DNA of 64,000 nt, taken from the NCBI GenBank assembly GCA_002841625.1, contig PHAG01000009.1:186001-250000 (forward strand), given 5' to 3'. This document shows positions 35,419-44,541 of the stretch, piece by piece. The stretch comes from Firmicutes bacterium HGW-Firmicutes-1 (GTDB lineage Bacteria > Bacillota > Clostridia > Lachnospirales > Vallitaleaceae). Under the pieces are notes generated by a model. The model was not told the origin of the DNA. It worked only from the letters and a program-made list of their open reading frames with translations, and ran no database searches. The translations under genes were made by a program, and so were the position numbers. The first letter of the stretch is position 1; each line of letters starts with the position of its first letter.

Positions 35419-36072
35419 ATGACAAAAGTATTTGCGCCAGGATGTGCGTTAATGATTTACAAACCTGAACTCAGCAAGAGAATGTTTGATTTTTTAAATG
35501 TGGATTTAAACGGAATCGAAGAACATGTAATATGCTGTAGGCATGAACCACAATTAGACCATGGAACAGAGATTATCAATACTTGTGCAGGCTGTGACAG
35601 ACGATTTAGGCAGCTATATGAAGGGATTACTACTATTTCTCTTTGGGAGATATTAGCTGATAGTAAGACCTTTCCTTTTCCTGATTACAAAGGAAAAGAG
35701 ATGACCATTTTAGATGCCTGCCCAACGAGAGATCAAGAAAGAGTGCACACGGCTATCAGAGCTTTATTAAAAAGAATGAACATTCAATTGATTGAACCTA
35801 AAAACACAGGAACTAAGAGTACCTGTTGTGGAGATAGCTTTTACGGAATTCTCCCAGTGGATCAAGTAAAACAACAGATGAAAAAACGTGCAGGCGAAAT
35901 GCCTGTTGACGATGTTGTAGTATATTGTGTATCTTGCTGTAAATCCATGCACATAGGCGGGAAAAAGCCCCGGTATATGATTGACCTATTATTTGATGAG
36001 GAAACAGTTGCTGATGTGTATGAACCAGATGAATGGCATGCACTTTTGAATCAATTTATCGAGGTGCACTAG
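35419..36072 (+). CDS. Cysteine-rich (CCG-type) iron-sulfur protein
   Basis: 217 residues. Contains CCRHEP, CAGCDRRF, DACPTRD, STCCGDSF and CVSCCKSM, the spaced CCG/CxxC pattern of the cysteine-rich domain found in heterodisulfide reductase subunit B and glycolate/lactate oxidase Fe-S subunits, where two such motifs can hold a non-cubane [4Fe-4S] cluster. No membrane segments; stands alone rather than next to a dehydrogenase. A redox role is likely, but partner and reaction are unknown. Ribosome site TAGGAGATGG before ATG 35419. Confidence 0.75.
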   Translation: MTKVFAPGCALMIYKPELSKRMFDFLNVDLNGIEEHVICCRHEPQLDHGTEIINTCAGCDRRFRQLYEGITTISLWEILADSKTFPFPDYKGKEMTILDACPTRDQERVHTAIRALLKRMNIQLIEPKNTGTKSTCCGDSFYGILPVDQVKQQMKKRAGEMPVDDVVVYCVSCCKSMHIGGKKPRYMIDLLFDEETVADVYEPDEWHALLNQFIEVH

Positions 36073-36113
36073 CAGTATAAAACAAATTATTTTTTTTATT
36101 ACATAAGATTGAG

Positions 36114-36183
36114 TTGACATTTTCTTCTTAAATTGATACAATATATAGTATGTTTGTGGTCGTGCAACTACTATATATTGTAA
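36114..36183 (+). promoter_or_regulatory. nrdJ promoter with two NrdR boxes
   Basis: TTGACA (36114-36119) and TACAAT (36137-36142), 17-bp spacer. ATACAATATATAGTAT (36136-36151) matches the NrdR box consensus at 14 of 16 positions and covers the -10; CTACTATATATTGTAA (36168-36183) matches at 12 of 16. Centres are 32 bp apart, about three helical turns, as in known NrdR sites. The arms CAATATATAGTA and TACTATATATTG are also a perfect 12-bp inverted repeat. Confidence 0.85.
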
Positions 36184-36198
36184 AAAGAGGTGTTACTA

Positions 36199-38556
36199 AT
36201 GATAACGGTTTTAAAGAGAAATGGTACTGTAGGTGATTTTAATATAAAGAAAATATCTACAGCAATCCAGTTATCTATGGCTGAAACAAAGGATAACGTA
36301 GATGAACAATTAGCCAACGCGATTAGTGAGAAGATTAGCTTAGAGCTACAAAAATATCCGTGTCCAGTTTCAGTGGAAGATGTTCAAGATTTAGTAGAGA
36401 AATATCTTATGGAGTCACCAAGAAAGGATGCTGCAAAAAGGTATATTTTATATCGATATGAGAGAGATAAAACAAGAGATACAAGAACAAAAAGACTGGA
36501 CGGAAGATTGTTAACAGAGGAATTCATAAGCAATTATAAGCACAAACCTAATCCAATGAAACAACTAGGAACTTTTGTTTATTATAGAACTTATTCCAGA
36601 TGGTTACCTGAGGAAAAGAGAAGAGAATACTGGTGGGAAACGGTAAGAAGAGCTGTTGAGTACAATTGTAGTCTTGTTCCTACAACAAAAGAAGAAGCAG
36701 AAAAACTGTATGACAATATCTTTAATCTGCGTCAATTTTTATCTGGAAGAACATTTTGGGTAGGTGGAACGGATGTTACAACCCATTATCCTATGGCTAA
36801 TTTTAATTGTGCCTTTACAGTAATTAATGATTTTGGAGTTTATAAAGATTTGTTTTATCTCCTAATGGTAGGAGCAGGAGTAGGCATAAGAATACTTAGA
36901 GATGACACAAAAAGACTTCCTAAAGTACGATCAAACTTTGAGATTATTCATGAAGACTACTCACCTATTGTAAAGCAAGGAAGAGAAGATAGTACAAGTC
37001 TTGAGTTTATGCATAACAACACTGTGAAAATTATTATTGGCGATAGCAAAGAAGGCTGGGTTCAATCTTTAGATTTTTATTTTAAAGTGTTATATAGTAA
37101 TGAATATAGAAATATTAACACAGTGATCATAAATTATAATCATGTTCGACCAAAAGGTGAGAAACTAAAAACCTTTGGTGGTACTGCAAGTGGACATGCT
37201 AGCTTGAAAAATATGTTTATAAAAATAACAAAGGTAATTAAGAGACGTGGTGTTCTTGAGGATGAAGCCAACGTGAAGCTGAAACCAATTGATTGCTTAG
37301 ATATAGCTAATATTATTGGCGAGAATGTAGTCGTAGGTGGAGTAAGAAGAACAGCAGAGATTGTATTGGTAGATCCGGATGATAAAGAATGCGTTGAGTC
37401 AAAAAGCAACTTATACAAACAAATCGATGGTCAATGGATTGTAGACCATGATATCATTCATAGACAAATGAGTAATAACTCCATTTATTATAGACAAAAA
37501 CCTTCAAGAGATACTTTGCATTGGCAAATTGAACAAATGCGATATTCAGGTGAACCAGGTTGGGTAAATGAAGTTGCTGGGGCTAAAAGAAGACCAAATA
37601 TGAATGGAGTGAATCCTTGTGGAGAAATACTTCTAAATGCAAATGGCTTGTGCAATCTTACTACAGTAAATGTATATGCTTTTGTTAAGGAAGATGGTAC
37701 CTTGGATCATAATGGTTTAATGGAGGCTCAAAGATTATCTGCAAGAGCTGGTTATAGAATGACATGTGTTGAACTGGAAATTCCAGAATGGAATTATGTT
37801 CAAAATGAAGATAAATTGTTAGGTTGTTCTCTAACAGGATGGCAAGACATGGTAAACGCAGTGCAACTGACTAGAGAACAAGAAGCGAAGCTCTTGAAGA
37901 ATTTAAGAGATGTTGCTCAAACCTCTGCAAATCATTATGCAAGCGAGATTGGAGAAAACAAACCACTATTGGTAACTACAGTTAAACCTGAGGGCACATT
38001 AAGTCAATTGCCAGTAGTATCTAGTGGAGTGCATTATTCTCATTCACCATATTATATTAGAAGAGTAAGAATTAATGCAGATGATCCAGTGGTTAAGGTT
38101 TGTGAGGAGCTTGGTTATCCTATTTTCCCAGAGGTAGGACAAGAAATGGAAACGTGCACAACAAAGGTAATAGAGTTTCCTATCAAAGCACCGCTTGGAA
38201 CTACTAAATATGATGTTTCGGCAATAGATCAGCTAGAGAATTATAAGCTTTTTATGGAAAACTATGTAGATCATAACTGTTCGATTACAATACATGTTAG
38301 AGAAAATGAATGGGAAGAAGTGGAAGAGTGGGTATGGAAAAATTGGGATGATATCGTTGCGCTATCCTTTTTATCACTAGAGGATAACTTTTATCAACTA
38401 TTGCCATATGAAGCTATTGATGAAGAAGAATTCAATAGACGTAGCAAAGAAATGAAACCTTTTATTACGAATCTGCTAACCAAGTATGAAAAGAAAGAAA
38501 TAGAATTAGATGTTGGGAATGAAAGTTGTGAAAGTGGTGCATGTCCTATAAGATAA
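36199..38556 (+). CDS. nrdJ: Adenosylcobalamin-dependent ribonucleoside-triphosphate reductase (class II, monomeric type)
   Basis: 785 residues. An N-terminal ATP-cone (ITVLKRNGTVGDFNIKKIS) is followed by the class II catalytic barrel. Cys204 (NFNCAF) and Cys485 would be the redox pair and Cys474 (NPCGEILL) the thiyl-radical site; the 11-residue spacing 474/485 matches C408/C419 of the Lactobacillus leichmannii enzyme. The C-terminal CESGACPIR (Cys777, Cys782) is the swinging reducing tail. It makes deoxynucleotides from NTPs without oxygen but needs B12. Start set at ATG 36199 behind AGAGGTG; a GTG at 36190 lies within that site. Likely repressed by NrdR when dNTPs are plentiful. Confidence 0.96.
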   Translation: MITVLKRNGTVGDFNIKKISTAIQLSMAETKDNVDEQLANAISEKISLELQKYPCPVSVEDVQDLVEKYLMESPRKDAAKRYILYRYERDKTRDTRTKRLDGRLLTEEFISNYKHKPNPMKQLGTFVYYRTYSRWLPEEKRREYWWETVRRAVEYNCSLVPTTKEEAEKLYDNIFNLRQFLSGRTFWVGGTDVTTHYPMANFNCAFTVINDFGVYKDLFYLLMVGAGVGIRILRDDTKRLPKVRSNFEIIHEDYSPIVKQGREDSTSLEFMHNNTVKIIIGDSKEGWVQSLDFYFKVLYSNEYRNINTVIINYNHVRPKGEKLKTFGGTASGHASLKNMFIKITKVIKRRGVLEDEANVKLKPIDCLDIANIIGENVVVGGVRRTAEIVLVDPDDKECVESKSNLYKQIDGQWIVDHDIIHRQMSNNSIYYRQKPSRDTLHWQIEQMRYSGEPGWVNEVAGAKRRPNMNGVNPCGEILLNANGLCNLTTVNVYAFVKEDGTLDHNGLMEAQRLSARAGYRMTCVELEIPEWNYVQNEDKLLGCSLTGWQDMVNAVQLTREQEAKLLKNLRDVAQTSANHYASEIGENKPLLVTTVKPEGTLSQLPVVSSGVHYSHSPYYIRRVRINADDPVVKVCEELGYPIFPEVGQEMETCTTKVIEFPIKAPLGTTKYDVSAIDQLENYKLFMENYVDHNCSITIHVRENEWEEVEEWVWKNWDDIVALSFLSLEDNFYQLLPYEAIDEEEFNRRSKEMKPFITNLLTKYEKKEIELDVGNESCESGACPIR

Positions 38557-38623
38557 AATGATATATGGGGCTGGAGCAAGGTTGTCGTTAAAAGCATTTT
38601 TTCTGATTGGTGTATCATTTATT

Positions 38624-38697
38624 GGCAGTAAGTATTCATTTTTCTGGCCTTACCCTTCGGCCGGTCTTGCGAAAAATGAATACTTACTGCCTTTTGT
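38624..38697. terminator. Very long terminator hairpin after nrdJ
   Basis: A perfect 21-bp inverted repeat (38624-38644 with 38671-38691, opening GGCAGTAAGTATTC) encloses a 26-base loop with GGCC..GGCC, followed by TTTTGT. Could terminate both strands. Confidence 0.85.
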
Positions 38698-38750
38698 ATT
38701 AATCTAGAAGAAAAAATGCATTTATCTCTGTTTCGTTAATTTATAATTAA

Positions 38751-38832
38751 GTCAATGGTATAAAACCTCCGCATTCGCTACGGTTTTGTAAACGAATGGA
38801 AGCTCGCTTCCATTCGTTTAAATTGCAACAAC
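38751..38832 (-). repeat. Full copy of the dispersed CCTCCGC hairpin repeat
   Basis: Read on the minus strand: a hairpin AACGAATGGAAGC/GCTTCCATTCGTT, then TTACAAAACCGTAGCG, AATGCGGAGGTTTT and ATTGAC. Same order and core as 55388-55468. It sits between the convergent ends of nrdJ and the GGDEF gene. Confidence 0.85.
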
Positions 38833-38860
38833 TTATCACATTCGTGAACGGGTTTATCAA

Positions 38861-39925
38861 TTACGCAATAATCATATTATTTTTGCCACTATCTTTCACG
38901 TGGTATAAGAGAACGTCTGCTCTATAAAGTGCTTCATCAACAGTGTCTTCACCATCATAAAAGACAAAGCCCCCACTTAAGGTTATTGGCTTGGTGATAG
39001 TATCTATTTGAATAAGGATATGATTGATTTGTTTCACGATTTCGTTGTAAAAATCAGGATTGGTATTTTCAAGGATTACTATGAATTCATCTCCCCCATA
39101 TCTTCCAACAATACCATTGCTGTTAACAATGGTTTTTAACTCATTACTTATGTATTTAATAACTTGATCACCAAGATCATGGCCGTAGGTATCGTTTATT
39201 TCTTTGAAAGCATCGATATCTATCATTCCGATTAATAGTTTCTGTCGGTTTGGAGTGTTTTGGTAAGAATTGAAGAAATTAAAGATGTAGCGTCTGTTAT
39301 AAAGCTGACTTAGATCATCTATCATGGTTAGCTTTTCTAGCTCTTTGTTTTGGAGATCTAGCAGGTCAGCATATTTGTTTAGAACTTCCTTTTCTTTTTT
39401 ATAGGCGTTAGAGAAGGTTCCGAGTAATAGTGCTCCGAAGGCAAAAGTTATGACAACTTGTACAACGGAGTCTATGACTTGCGTATTCAGTGGAACTACT
39501 AAGAATAAGGAAGGGTGATATGCATTTAGTAGCATCATTATTATAATTACAAGGACTTCACTAATCATTAAAATGATTTTTAGCTTCTTCTCGAACAAAT
39601 AGCTTATGCCAATAAAAATCAAAAAGGAATAGGCAATCGTAAAGTTATTTGAGACTCCCGCTGTAAACCAGCCGAAGGGTAGTAAACCAAAGATAGCTAC
39701 ACATACGAGTATGATTTGAATTTTAAATATATATTTACCTTGTAATGCAAAGAATAATAATACACCTGAAACCAATACACAACTAAACCATTTATAATTT
39801 GCGATAAATGGAAAATCGATAATAATATTTTCAACAATCAAAAAAACTGGTAATATGCTTGTGAAAATTAATATGTAAATGAGTAAACGTTCTTCAAGAG
39901 AACGTGCGTTAATTTTAGTGAACAT
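38861..39925 (-). CDS. Membrane-bound diguanylate cyclase (GGDEF)
   Basis: 354 residues. Six predicted membrane segments in the first ~180 residues, a short coiled linker (KEKEVLNKYADLLDLQNKELEKL split across the helix), then a GGDEF domain: DDLSQLYNRRY, DIDAFKEINDTYGHDLGD and the intact active-site YGGDEF. No RxxD inhibitory site is seen five residues before GGDEF. It should make c-di-GMP from GTP in response to an unknown membrane or extracellular cue. Start set at ATG 39925 after AAGGGG; an upstream ORF extension to 40033 lacks a ribosome site. Confidence 0.9.
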   Translation of the reverse strand: MFTKINARSLEERLLIYILIFTSILPVFLIVENIIIDFPFIANYKWFSCVLVSGVLLFFALQGKYIFKIQIILVCVAIFGLLPFGWFTAGVSNNFTIAYSFLIFIGISYLFEKKLKIILMISEVLVIIIMMLLNAYHPSLFLVVPLNTQVIDSVVQVVITFAFGALLLGTFSNAYKKEKEVLNKYADLLDLQNKELEKLTMIDDLSQLYNRRYIFNFFNSYQNTPNRQKLLIGMIDIDAFKEINDTYGHDLGDQVIKYISNELKTIVNSNGIVGRYGGDEFIVILENTNPDFYNEIVKQINHILIQIDTITKPITLSGGFVFYDGEDTVDEALYRADVLLYHVKDSGKNNMIIA

Positions 39926-40133
39926 ATTATACCCCTTTTTTAGTTTGAAGATGATTACATATAGTTCATTCGTCTTTTTACCATTATAAACCACTCCTGC
40001 ATTATAAACAATAAAAACTAATGAAATTAACATGGAAGTAGGTTGTCAAACACTAGACAAACTGATAAAATAGAAGGTAGAAGTGTTTTAATTTTCCAAT
40101 AAACACTTAAATACGGATTAGGTGGGTGAAAGC

Positions 40134-42329
40134 ATGAAAAACAATATTAGCAAAGCAGAAATCAATGAAATCATTGAATCCAACCACAGAGATCCTCATC
40201 ATATTTTAGGTCTTCATAAGAGTAAGAAAAATAAATATATCATCAATACTTTTCAACCACATGCAAAACATGTGAAGGTAATTGTACTTGATGAAGACCA
40301 AGAAACCCAAGTAGAAATGGTTAAAGTTGCTGATGAAGGGTTTTTTACCATTGAATTAGATGCGGAAGTGGAACTGAAATACAAATTATTATATGAAGGT
40401 TTTAATGGGGATAGTTGGGAAATGTACGATCCGTATTCTTTTTCTCCAATAATCTCAGATTTAGATATGCACTTATTTGGTAATGGTACACATTATGAAA
40501 TCTATAATAAGCTTGGAGCACATGTACTTGAAGTAAATGGTGTTAAAGGTGTGCACTTTGCAGTATGGGCACCAAATGCTAAGAGAGTTAGTGTAATTGG
40601 CGATTTTTGTGGATGGGATGGTAGAATTTATCCGATGAGATTGTTAGGACAATCCGGAATCTATGAATTATTTGTTCCAGGGCTTGACATAAATACTAAA
40701 TATAAGTTTGAAATTAAAACGAGAGAAGATTATTTGCTTAAAAAATCTGATCCTTACGGAAATTATGCGGAAATGAGGCCTGATACAGCGTCTATAGTTA
40801 CAGATGTGAACAGTTATAAATGGAAAGATACGAAATGGATGAAAAAAAGAGACTCAAGCGTACCGTATAATAAACCAACCTTAATCTATGAGGTTCATTT
40901 AGGTTCATGGAAAAAACCTGAAGACGGAGGTTTTTTAAATTATAGACAATTAGCTCATGAGCTCGTGGACTATGTTAAAGAGATGGGCTATACACATATT
41001 CAATTAATGCCAATTGCTGAGCATCCCTTTGACGGGTCTTGGGGTTATCAGGTAATCGGTTATTTTGCTACTACCAGTCGATTTGGGACACCAGAAGATT
41101 TCATGTATTTTGTAGATTACTGTCATAACAATGAAATAAGTGTTTTATTAGATTGGGTGCCAGCACATTTTCCAAAAGATGGCCATGGACTCATTAGATT
41201 TGATGGAACCGCTCTATATGAGCACGAGGATCCAAAGCAAGGTGAACATCCTCATTGGGGAACAATGATCTTTAATTTTGAGAGAAATGAAGTTGTTAAC
41301 TTTCTAGTTGCCAATGCATTTTATTGGTTAGACATATTTCATATAGATGGTTTAAGAGTTGACGCAGTTGCTTCTATGCTCTATTTAGACTACGGTAAAG
41401 AATACAATGAATGGATACCAAATGTTTTTGGCGGAAGAGAAAATCTTGCAGCTGTAGAATTTTTCAAACATCTAAATTCAATTATTTATCAAAAATATCA
41501 AGGAATTTTAATGATTGCTGAAGAGTCAACCTCTTGGGCAGGCGTATCTAGACCGACTGATGTTGGTGGTCTTGGTTTTGGTATGAAATGGAATATGGGT
41601 TGGATGAATGACTTTTTAAGATACATTGAAAAAGAACCTATTCATAGAAAATATCATCATAATGATTTAACCTTTAGTATGGTTTATGCATATACCGAGA
41701 ACTTTATTCTTGTTCTATCTCATGATGAAGTTGTTCATGGTAAAGGTTCAATGATAACTAAGATGCCTGGTGATTATTGGCAAAAGTTTGCTAACTTACG
41801 TGCCGCTTATGGCTTTATGTATGGCCATCCAGGAAAGAAACTTTCCTTTATGGGTAATGAAATAGCTCAGTTTGATGAATGGAGTGAAGATAAGAGTATT
41901 GATTGGCATTTACTTCAGTTTGATAAACATCAACAATTGCAAAATTATATGAAGGAATTGAATCATTTATATTTATCTGAGAAAGCTTTTTGGTATGATG
42001 ATTTTTCACCTAAAGGATTTGAGTGGATTAACTGCTCGGATTCAGAAGCAAGTATAATATCTTATGTAAGGAAAACGGATAAAGTAAAGGATACGATTGT
42101 AGTAGTAGCCAATTTCACACCTGTACCAAGAACATTACATAAAATAGGAGTTCCTTATAAAGGTACCTATAAGGAAATCTTCAATAGTGATGATTTAAGG
42201 TTTGGTGGAAGTGGATTGGTGAATTCAAACATTTTATCTTCCGCTGATGAAGAATGGGATGGAAGAGAACAAAACATTGGGCTCATTATTCCGCCACTAG
42301 CAACAGTCATTTTGAAATATATTGGATAA
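40134..42329 (+). CDS. glgB: 1,4-alpha-glucan branching enzyme (GH13)
   Basis: 731 residues, full-length GlgB. N-terminal carbohydrate-binding CBM48-like region (KGVHFAVWAPNAKRVSVIGDFCGWDG), then the GH13 barrel with DGLRVDAVASMLYLDYG (catalytic Asp), AEESTSWAGV (catalytic Glu) and LSHDEVVHGKGS (third acidic residue). It introduces alpha-1,6 branches in glycogen. Start at ATG 40134 after AGGTGGGTG. No other glg genes are adjacent; a solitary gene with its own terminator. A hairpin AAGTGTTT..AAACACTT lies just upstream (40081-40108). Confidence 0.97.
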   Translation: MKNNISKAEINEIIESNHRDPHHILGLHKSKKNKYIINTFQPHAKHVKVIVLDEDQETQVEMVKVADEGFFTIELDAEVELKYKLLYEGFNGDSWEMYDPYSFSPIISDLDMHLFGNGTHYEIYNKLGAHVLEVNGVKGVHFAVWAPNAKRVSVIGDFCGWDGRIYPMRLLGQSGIYELFVPGLDINTKYKFEIKTREDYLLKKSDPYGNYAEMRPDTASIVTDVNSYKWKDTKWMKKRDSSVPYNKPTLIYEVHLGSWKKPEDGGFLNYRQLAHELVDYVKEMGYTHIQLMPIAEHPFDGSWGYQVIGYFATTSRFGTPEDFMYFVDYCHNNEISVLLDWVPAHFPKDGHGLIRFDGTALYEHEDPKQGEHPHWGTMIFNFERNEVVNFLVANAFYWLDIFHIDGLRVDAVASMLYLDYGKEYNEWIPNVFGGRENLAAVEFFKHLNSIIYQKYQGILMIAEESTSWAGVSRPTDVGGLGFGMKWNMGWMNDFLRYIEKEPIHRKYHHNDLTFSMVYAYTENFILVLSHDEVVHGKGSMITKMPGDYWQKFANLRAAYGFMYGHPGKKLSFMGNEIAQFDEWSEDKSIDWHLLQFDKHQQLQNYMKELNHLYLSEKAFWYDDFSPKGFEWINCSDSEASIISYVRKTDKVKDTIVVVANFTPVPRTLHKIGVPYKGTYKEIFNSDDLRFGGSGLVNSNILSSADEEWDGREQNIGLIIPPLATVILKYIG

Positions 42330-42344
42330 CCTATAAATTATTAG

Positions 42345-42388
42345 CAAGCACCTTGATTCTTCTATCAAAGTGCTTGTTGTTTTTTATC
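42345..42388 (+). terminator. Terminator after glgB
   Basis: CAAGCAC..GAT / ATC..GTGCTTG stem followed by TTGTTTTTTATC. Confidence 0.85.
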
Positions 42389-42391
42389 CAG

Positions 42392-42479
42392 TTGGAAAGT
42401 TCTACTTTCCACGAAGCATAGAACAAAGCGTTGGATAGCATAAATTATTATGTAGCGCGCTGACAAGTGCTTTGTTCTA
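42392..42479. repeat. Two inverted repeats downstream of glgB
   Basis: TGGAAAGT-TCT-ACTTTCCA (hairpin at ~42392-42410), then TAGAACAAAGC (42419-42429) with its perfect complement GCTTTGTTCTA (42469-42479) around a 39-base centre. No gene inside; the structure is reminiscent of a small palindromic element. Confidence 0.6.
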
Positions 42480-42591
42480 GGCGGTTATATTTTCTGTTGT
42501 TCTATAAAATTTATAAAAGATTTTTTTTGGACATCATAAGTACACAGTACAGCAGTATAATAAGGTATTACAACATAGGAAGTGATGTGCT

Positions 42592-43011
42592 ATGAGCCAT
42601 GAAACTAAACCAATACCTAATGGAAACGAGATGCAAAGTATTAAAAAAACGAGGGTCCTTGTTCTTGAGGACAATAAGATTAATCAAATGCTTGCAGTTG
42701 AAATGTTAGGTATGCTTGGAATTCATGATGTTCATGTTGTGGAAAATGGTTTAGAAGGATTAGAAAAAGCACAAGAGAATGAATATGATTTGATCGTAAC
42801 AGATATAAAAATGCCAAAAATGGACGGCATAGAGTTTGCACAGAATATTAGAGAAATGGATAGGTATTGCAATACTCCAATCATTGCCTTGACAGCGAAT
42901 GTTAGGGAGGACCAAATTCAGAGCTACTACAAGGTTGGAATAAATAATTGCATTATGAAGCCAGTCGATATTGTGGAGTTTGGCAAAACACTAAAAAAAT
43001 ATTTGAAGTAA
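42592..43011 (+). CDS. Single-domain response regulator (CheY/REC)
   Basis: 139 residues. Receiver domain from ~20: RVLVLEDNKINQ, phospho-Asp in LIVTDIKMPKMDG, Thr in IIALTANV, Lys in CIMKPVD. The sequence style is that of receiver domains found in hybrid histidine kinases. No output domain, so it acts through protein contact or a phosphorelay; no kinase is adjacent. A terminator follows. Confidence 0.92.
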   Translation: MSHETKPIPNGNEMQSIKKTRVLVLEDNKINQMLAVEMLGMLGIHDVHVVENGLEGLEKAQENEYDLIVTDIKMPKMDGIEFAQNIREMDRYCNTPIIALTANVREDQIQSYYKVGINNCIMKPVDIVEFGKTLKKYLK

Positions 43012-43027
43012 GTACATACATAAGGTT

Positions 43028-43067
43028 ATCACTAAGGGACGTATAGTCTTACACGTCCCTTAGTGAT
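43028..43067. terminator. Bidirectional terminator between the receiver gene and argH
   Basis: Perfect 15-bp inverted repeat ATCACTAAGGGACGT / ACGTCCCTTAGTGAT, followed by TTTCTTTAG; lies between convergent genes. Confidence 0.85.
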
Positions 43068-43071
43068 TTCT

Positions 43072-44451
43072 TTAGTGATGCATTTCTAAGTATTTTTCAT
43101 TCATTTCAATGATTTTAACCATCATATCTTTAGAAGGACCACCAATTACATTTCTCTTACCAACACATGCCTCTAAAGAAATTTCATCATATAAATCCTC
43201 AGAAAAAACATCTGATATCGAACGATATTCATCCATAGTTAGAGTTTCAAGAGTTTTATTATGGTTTATACAATATAAAACTAATTTACCTATGATTTCA
43301 TGGGCATTTCTAAAATGAACCCCTTTTTTAACTAGATAATCGGCAGCGTCAGTTGCATTTGTAAAGCCTCCGCTAGCACCTTGATACATTCTTTCTTTGT
43401 TAACTTTAAGTGTATTTAACATATCTTTAAAAATGGGTAGACACATCTTAACGGTATCAATTGCATCAAAGGTAACTTCTTTATCTTCTTGCATATCTTT
43501 ATTATAGGCAAGAGGTAAAGATTTCATTGTTGTAAGTAAGCTCATAAGAGAACCGTATACACGTCCAGTTTTTCCACGAACCAATTCAGGAATGTCTGGG
43601 TTTTTCTTTTGGGGCATGATACTACTTCCAGTGCTATACGCATCATCTAATTCAATGAAACCAAATTCATTCGTACACCATAAGATGATTTCTTCACTGA
43701 AACGACTTAGATGCATCATAAGAGTTGAGAGTGAACTGAGTAGTTCTATGCAAAAATCTCTATCTGATACCCCGTCAATACTGTTAAGACAAATGCTATC
43801 AAAGTTTAAAAGTTCGGCAACCAGCTCTCTATCAAGAGGATAGGTTGTTGTTGCTAGCGCTCCAGATCCCAGAGGTAATACATTGGTTCTTTTATAGGTA
43901 TCTTCTAGCCTAGAACGATCTCTTTTAAGCATTTCAAAATAAGCCATCAAATGATGAGAAAATGTAATAGGTTGGGCTTTTTGCAAATGTGTATAACCAG
44001 GCATAATGGTATCTAGATGTTCCTTACAAAGCTGAAGAAGAACAACTTGAAGATCCGCAATCATTTGATCAATTATCTGAATCTCCTCTTTAATATACAT
44101 TCTCATATCAAGAGCTACTTGGTCATTACGACTGCGACCAGTATGAAGCTTTTTACCGGTGTCACCAATTTTTTCGATTAGGAGCTTTTCCACATTCATA
44201 TGAATGTCTTCAGCTTCAATATCAAAGGTTACTTGACCAGCTTCAATTTCACTAAGTATTTCATTCAGTGCAATAACAATTGTATTCGCATCTTCAATAG
44301 GAATAATATCTTGCTTGCCAAGCATAGTAACGTGAGCAACGCTACCGGCAATATCTTGTTTATATAGACGTTCATCAAATCTAATTGAAGAGTTAAAATC
44401 ATCTACCATTGCATGGGTTGATTTAGAAAATCTACCGCCCCAAAGCTTCAT
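43072..44451 (-). CDS. argH: Argininosuccinate lyase
   Basis: 459 residues, standard. Opens with [21 protein letters not shown]; fumarase-superfamily signature [12 protein letters not shown]; active-site regions [10 protein letters not shown] and [12 protein letters not shown]. It splits argininosuccinate to arginine and fumarate, the last step of arginine synthesis. Downstream of argG on the minus strand; a conspicuous hairpin lies in the 90-base gap. Confidence 0.97.
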   Translation of the reverse strand: MKLWGGRFSKSTHAMVDDFNSSIRFDERLYKQDIAGSVAHVTMLGKQDIIPIEDANTIVIALNEILSEIEAGQVTFDIEAEDIHMNVEKLLIEKIGDTGKKLHTGRSRNDQVALDMRMYIKEEIQIIDQMIADLQVVLLQLCKEHLDTIMPGYTHLQKAQPITFSHHLMAYFEMLKRDRSRLEDTYKRTNVLPLGSGALATTTYPLDRELVAELLNFDSICLNSIDGVSDRDFCIELLSSLSTLMMHLSRFSEEIILWCTNEFGFIELDDAYSTGSSIMPQKKNPDIPELVRGKTGRVYGSLMSLLTTMKSLPLAYNKDMQEDKEVTFDAIDTVKMCLPIFKDMLNTLKVNKERMYQGASGGFTNATDAADYLVKKGVHFRNAHEIIGKLVLYCINHNKTLETLTMDEYRSISDVFSEDLYDEISLEACVGKRNVIGGPSKDMMVKIIEMNEKYLEMHH

Positions 44452-44494
44452 ATTATCACTTCCTAGTATGTTTTTTTAGTATTCAAATTTATTT

Positions 44495-44532
44495 GTACCA
44501 CTGTGTTACGTTTGAGTGTAACACAGTGGTAC
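44495..44532 (-). repeat. Perfect 15-bp hairpin between argG and argH
   Basis: GTACCACTGTGTTAC and GTAACACAGTGGTAC with an 8-base loop. On the minus strand it is followed by AAATAAATTTG, without a T-tract, so it looks like an mRNA processing or stability hairpin rather than a full stop. Confidence 0.8.
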
Positions 44533-44541
44533 GTATTAAAC

